DNA from: Magnetovibrio sp.
Lineage (GTDB): Bacteria > Pseudomonadota > Alphaproteobacteria > Rhodospirillales > Casp-alpha2
Assembly: GCA_002722175.1 (NCBI GenBank)
Contig: PBKU01000014.1
Coordinates: 1-57,734, forward strand
Reading direction: 5' to 3'
DNA length: 57,734 nt
Made by a program: the position numbers and the translations under genes. Of this stretch, positions 54,794-57,734 are shown piece after piece; the stretch's first letter is position 1, and each line of letters opens with the position of its first letter. The notes under the pieces were generated by a model. That model saw only the letters and a program-made list of their open reading frames with translations. It did no database searches and had not been told where the DNA came from.

Positions 54794-56427
54794 TTTTTAA
54801 GCGGTTGGATTACTTGTTGATTGGATTTATTTGGCTCTCTGTCCTCTCTGCCGCTTTATTCCTTCGTCCAATATTACCAATGGATGAAACGCGTTACTTC
54901 AGCGTAGCCTGGTCTATGTGGAGGGAGGAAAATTGGCTGGTTCCGACGTTGAATGGTGAAATCTACAGTCACAAACCCCCCCTCTTATTCTGGCTAATAA
55001 AATTAGGGTGGTGCTTGTTCGGTGTAGTAGACTGGTGGCCTAGGGTCATAGCACCGTGTTTTGGGCTAGGTTGTATTTTCCTTGTATTTAAACTTTCCCG
55101 TCAAATTTGGCCTAAAGACTATTTAGCGTCCCATTTATCAGTATTAATCTTATTAGGAACACTATTTTGGATGCTCTTTGGAACGCTTACAATGTTCGAT
55201 ACGATTTTAGCATTTTTTTCACTAGTGGCTCTCAACGGGATCGTTTTTGCGCGGCAAGGGGGGGGGTGGAAAGGCTTTTTTTTAGTGGGGGTTGCATTAG
55301 GCTTTGGCTTATTAGCAAAGGGCCCCGCAATTTTTCTTCACGTATTCCCCGTTGCCCTGTCAGCACCTTGGTGGGGGGCAGGTTTAGTCTCTCAGTCGGT
55401 TGTGCCAGGAAATCGGAATTGGTATCTTGGCATATTATGCGCTTTAATTTTAGGTCTTAGCATAGCACTTGCCTGGGCGGTTCCCGCTAGTATAAATGGT
55501 GGTGCAGAATACAGGGATGCGATTTTTTGGGGACAGTCAACGGGTCGATTGGTTGACTCTTTTGCTCATGCCCGACCGTTTTGGTGGTATGCTGTTTGGC
55601 TTCTTCCCTTATTATTTCCATGGGTGCTTTGGTTGCGGACCTGGAATGGGGTAATAGTAACATTTAGAAACATTGATGGTGCAGTTCTATTTTGTCTCAT
55701 TTGGTTCTTTTCAGCGTTTATCATTTTTTCAGCAATTAGTGGAAAACAATTCCACTACTTGTTACCGGAATTTCCTGCAGTCGCTTTACTGATGGGGCGA
55801 GGATTAAGCAAAATCGGCAATACAAAAGTAGGTCAAGGAGAGCGACTAAAATTGGCATCTATCTTTATTTTTCTTGGGTTAATTATTTTGGTTGTGTTGA
55901 CCGTCTTACCGTTGGCTTCTGTATTTCAACGGCTCAGTGATTTTTTACTTTTTAGCAAGCCAGTTTGGGCTGTTGCTATAGTTATTATTGGCGTTATCGT
56001 TGTGATTCCTCACCAATTATCTATTAGGCGAACTGTTCTAATAGTTACAGCAGCTTCAGCCGTAACAGTAATAGCTGCACATTTAATAATCGAGGAGGTG
56101 TTGAGGAAGCAGTATGATTTGACGCCTCTCGCACGCGAGATTCGTGACCTTCAAAATTTAGGATTTGCGATAGCCAATGCTAACAAATACCATGGCCAAT
56201 TCGATTTTTTAGGGAGACTTTCTAAGCCAATTTGGGTAGTGGGTCAACGTAACGGTGACTTATCAAACTTTTTATCGAAAAACGACAAAACCCGTGTGAT
56301 TGTTTATTATGCGAATGTGCCGGCCCATGCTCAGCCACTATCCTCGTATAGATTCAGGAAATATACTGTCGCAATACTAGATGGCAAAGATGTTGCTTTT
56401 GACCCCGAACTAATTAATCGAAATTAA
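54790..56427 (+). CDS. GT-C glycosyltransferase, family 39/ArnT-like
   Basis: A 545-aa integral membrane enzyme with 10 or more hydrophobic segments. The N-terminal LPMDETRYFSVAWSM carries the acidic pair typical of GT39/ArnT, and HKPPLLFWLIKLGW follows. Such enzymes use lipid-linked sugars in the periplasm to modify lipid A, proteins or glycans. A G9 tract (55258-55266) reads in frame as GGG. The start ATG at 54790 overlaps the VTT stop. The acceptor is unknown. It ends 123 bp before groES. Confidence 0.9.
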   Translation: MIFKRLDYLLIGFIWLSVLSAALFLRPILPMDETRYFSVAWSMWREENWLVPTLNGEIYSHKPPLLFWLIKLGWCLFGVVDWWPRVIAPCFGLGCIFLVFKLSRQIWPKDYLASHLSVLILLGTLFWMLFGTLTMFDTILAFFSLVALNGIVFARQGGGWKGFFLVGVALGFGLLAKGPAIFLHVFPVALSAPWWGAGLVSQSVVPGNRNWYLGILCALILGLSIALAWAVPASINGGAEYRDAIFWGQSTGRLVDSFAHARPFWWYAVWLLPLLFPWVLWLRTWNGVIVTFRNIDGAVLFCLIWFFSAFIIFSAISGKQFHYLLPEFPAVALLMGRGLSKIGNTKVGQGERLKLASIFIFLGLIILVVLTVLPLASVFQRLSDFLLFSKPVWAVAIVIIGVIVVIPHQLSIRRTVLIVTAASAVTVIAAHLIIEEVLRKQYDLTPLAREIRDLQNLGFAIANANKYHGQFDFLGRLSKPIWVVGQRNGDLSNFLSKNDKTRVIVYYANVPAHAQPLSSYRFRKYTVAILDGKDVAFDPELINRN

Positions 56428-56442
56428 ATTTGCTCGAAAGAC

Positions 56443-56471
56443 TTGACATATGTACAGGATCAAACTAAATC
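56443..56471 (+). promoter_or_regulatory. groESL promoter
   Basis: TTGACA at 56443-56448 is followed after about 17 bp by TAAATC near 56466-56471, just upstream of CIRCE. The -35 box is perfect; the -10 box is weak. Position against CIRCE supports transcription starting inside or next to it. Confidence 0.6.
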
Positions 56472-56472
56472 C

Positions 56473-56499
56473 CTAGCACTCGCAACGTGTGAGTGCTAA
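56473..56499 (+). promoter_or_regulatory. CIRCE operator (HrcA site)
   Basis: CTAGCACTC, nine bases, GAGTGCTAA: the classic 9-9-9 inverted repeat, with one mismatch in the left arm (C for T). HrcA represses groESL here until heat stress. Whether hrcA is in the genome is outside this window. Confidence 0.95.
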
Positions 56500-56549
56500 C
56501 AATTAAACTTTTGAGTAATGAATATCAAATACTTAGCGGAGAAAAAGCA

Positions 56550-56840
56550 ATGAAATTCAGGCCGCTTCATGATCGCGTGTTAGTGAAACGCGTTGATTCA
56601 GAAGAAAAGACAGCGGGAGGGATTATTATCCCCGACACTGCGCAGGAAAAGCCAATGGAAGGTAAAGTCGTTGCCGTTGGCGCCGGTGCCAAAGCTGAGG
56701 ACGGTAAAGTTACGCCTCTTGATGTCAAAAAAGGTGACAAAATCTTATTTGGCAAATGGTCCGGTACAGAAGTCAAAGTTAATAATGATGAACTGTTGAT
56801 TATGAAAGAATCCGACATTCTCGGTATTATCGAGAAATAA
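56550..56840 (+). CDS. groES: Co-chaperonin GroES
   Basis: Lid of the GroEL folding chamber. 96 aa with [13 protein letters not shown] at the N-terminus, the mobile loop [18 protein letters not shown] and the C-terminal ESDILGIIE. The frame opens earlier at a TTG (56493) that lies in CIRCE; ATG at 56550 with GCGGAGA upstream is right. groEL follows 15 bp downstream. Confidence 0.97.
   Translation: MKFRPLHDRVLVKRVDSEEKTAGGIIIPDTAQEKPMEGKVVAVGAGAKAEDGKVTPLDVKKGDKILFGKWSGTEVKVNNDELLIMKESDILGIIEK

Positions 56841-57734
<894 letters not shown>

Noticed and set aside
55258..55266. G9 tract in the GT39 gene as a frame break
   Set aside because: Reads in frame as GGG; no disruption.

Overview
The window is 57.7 kb of AT-rich, gene-dense bacterial chromosome. 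The gene content points to an alphaproteobacterium, possibly a marine or free-living Rhodospirillales-like lineage. Supporting signs are a class I (archaeal-type) lysyl-tRNA synthetase, the alphaproteobacterial AddB/AddA pair next to a nucleotidyltransferase, tsaE and trxA, ETF-ubiquinone oxidoreductase next to a TPR protein, ispE and tRNA-Gln, a DUF3035 lipoprotein behind ileS, and groESL under a CIRCE element. I see no phage, insertion sequence, plasmid or CRISPR array. The lineage is an inference from gene families, since there is no rRNA in the window.

Layout. 1-6.1 kb (minus): pgi (cut by the window edge), a DUF3035 lipoprotein, ileS, ribF and a MaoC-like hydratase. 6.2-10.8 kb: an M23 peptidase, a UDP-glucuronate decarboxylase, a two-gene ABC-2 exporter and an unknown 121-aa protein. 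10.9-14.9 kb: tadA, a pseudouridine synthase, rsmD, a nitrilase-family amidohydrolase and a methyltransferase. 14.9-22.8 kb: infC and thrS, an MFS transporter, two glycosyltransferases (GT9, GT4), an alpha/beta hydrolase and an SDR protein. 22.9-33.7 kb: a TPR protein, cobD, a class II aldolase, prmA, uvrD, tRNA-Gln, ispE, a large TPR protein and ETF-QO. 33.8-42.9 kb (plus): uracil-DNA glycosylase, tsaE, a MurU-like nucleotidyltransferase, addB, addA and trxA. 43.2-48.1 kb: a coiled-coil lipoprotein, tRNA-Arg with a strong terminator, then a lineage-specific stretch (small ORFs, a secreted hydrolase, a solitary ParB-N-like protein, a small exported protein, a PhyH dioxygenase). 48.4-57.7 kb: a branched-chain aminotransferase, lysS, a ClC channel, a tightly coupled GT2-VTT-GT39 operon and groES-groEL (cut by the window edge).

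How the genes work together. Several modules can be recognised: tRNA charging and translation (ileS, thrS, infC, lysS, tadA, tsaE, rsmD, rluB-like, prmA), DNA repair (uvrD, UDG, addAB), envelope building (M23, UXS, GT9, GT4, BamF-like lipoprotein, GT2-VTT-GT39) and electron transfer (ETF-QO).

Most notable observations. (1) Two conserved genes, thrS and prmA, are each broken by a one-base frame change exactly at an A9 tract. Other 9-10-base homopolymers in the window read correctly in frame. This suggests either transcriptional-slippage rescue or residual sequence error. (2) infC has no ATG, GTG or TTG at its proper N-terminus and appears to start at AUA behind a perfect Shine-Dalgarno sequence. 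(3) A GT2-VTT-GT39 operon with ATGA overlaps looks like a complete module for making, flipping and using a lipid-linked sugar, with a TVP38/DedA-type protein in the flippase position. (4) Expected partners are missing from otherwise conserved loci: lspA, rpmI-rplT, and the AmgK-type kinase beside the MurU-like gene.
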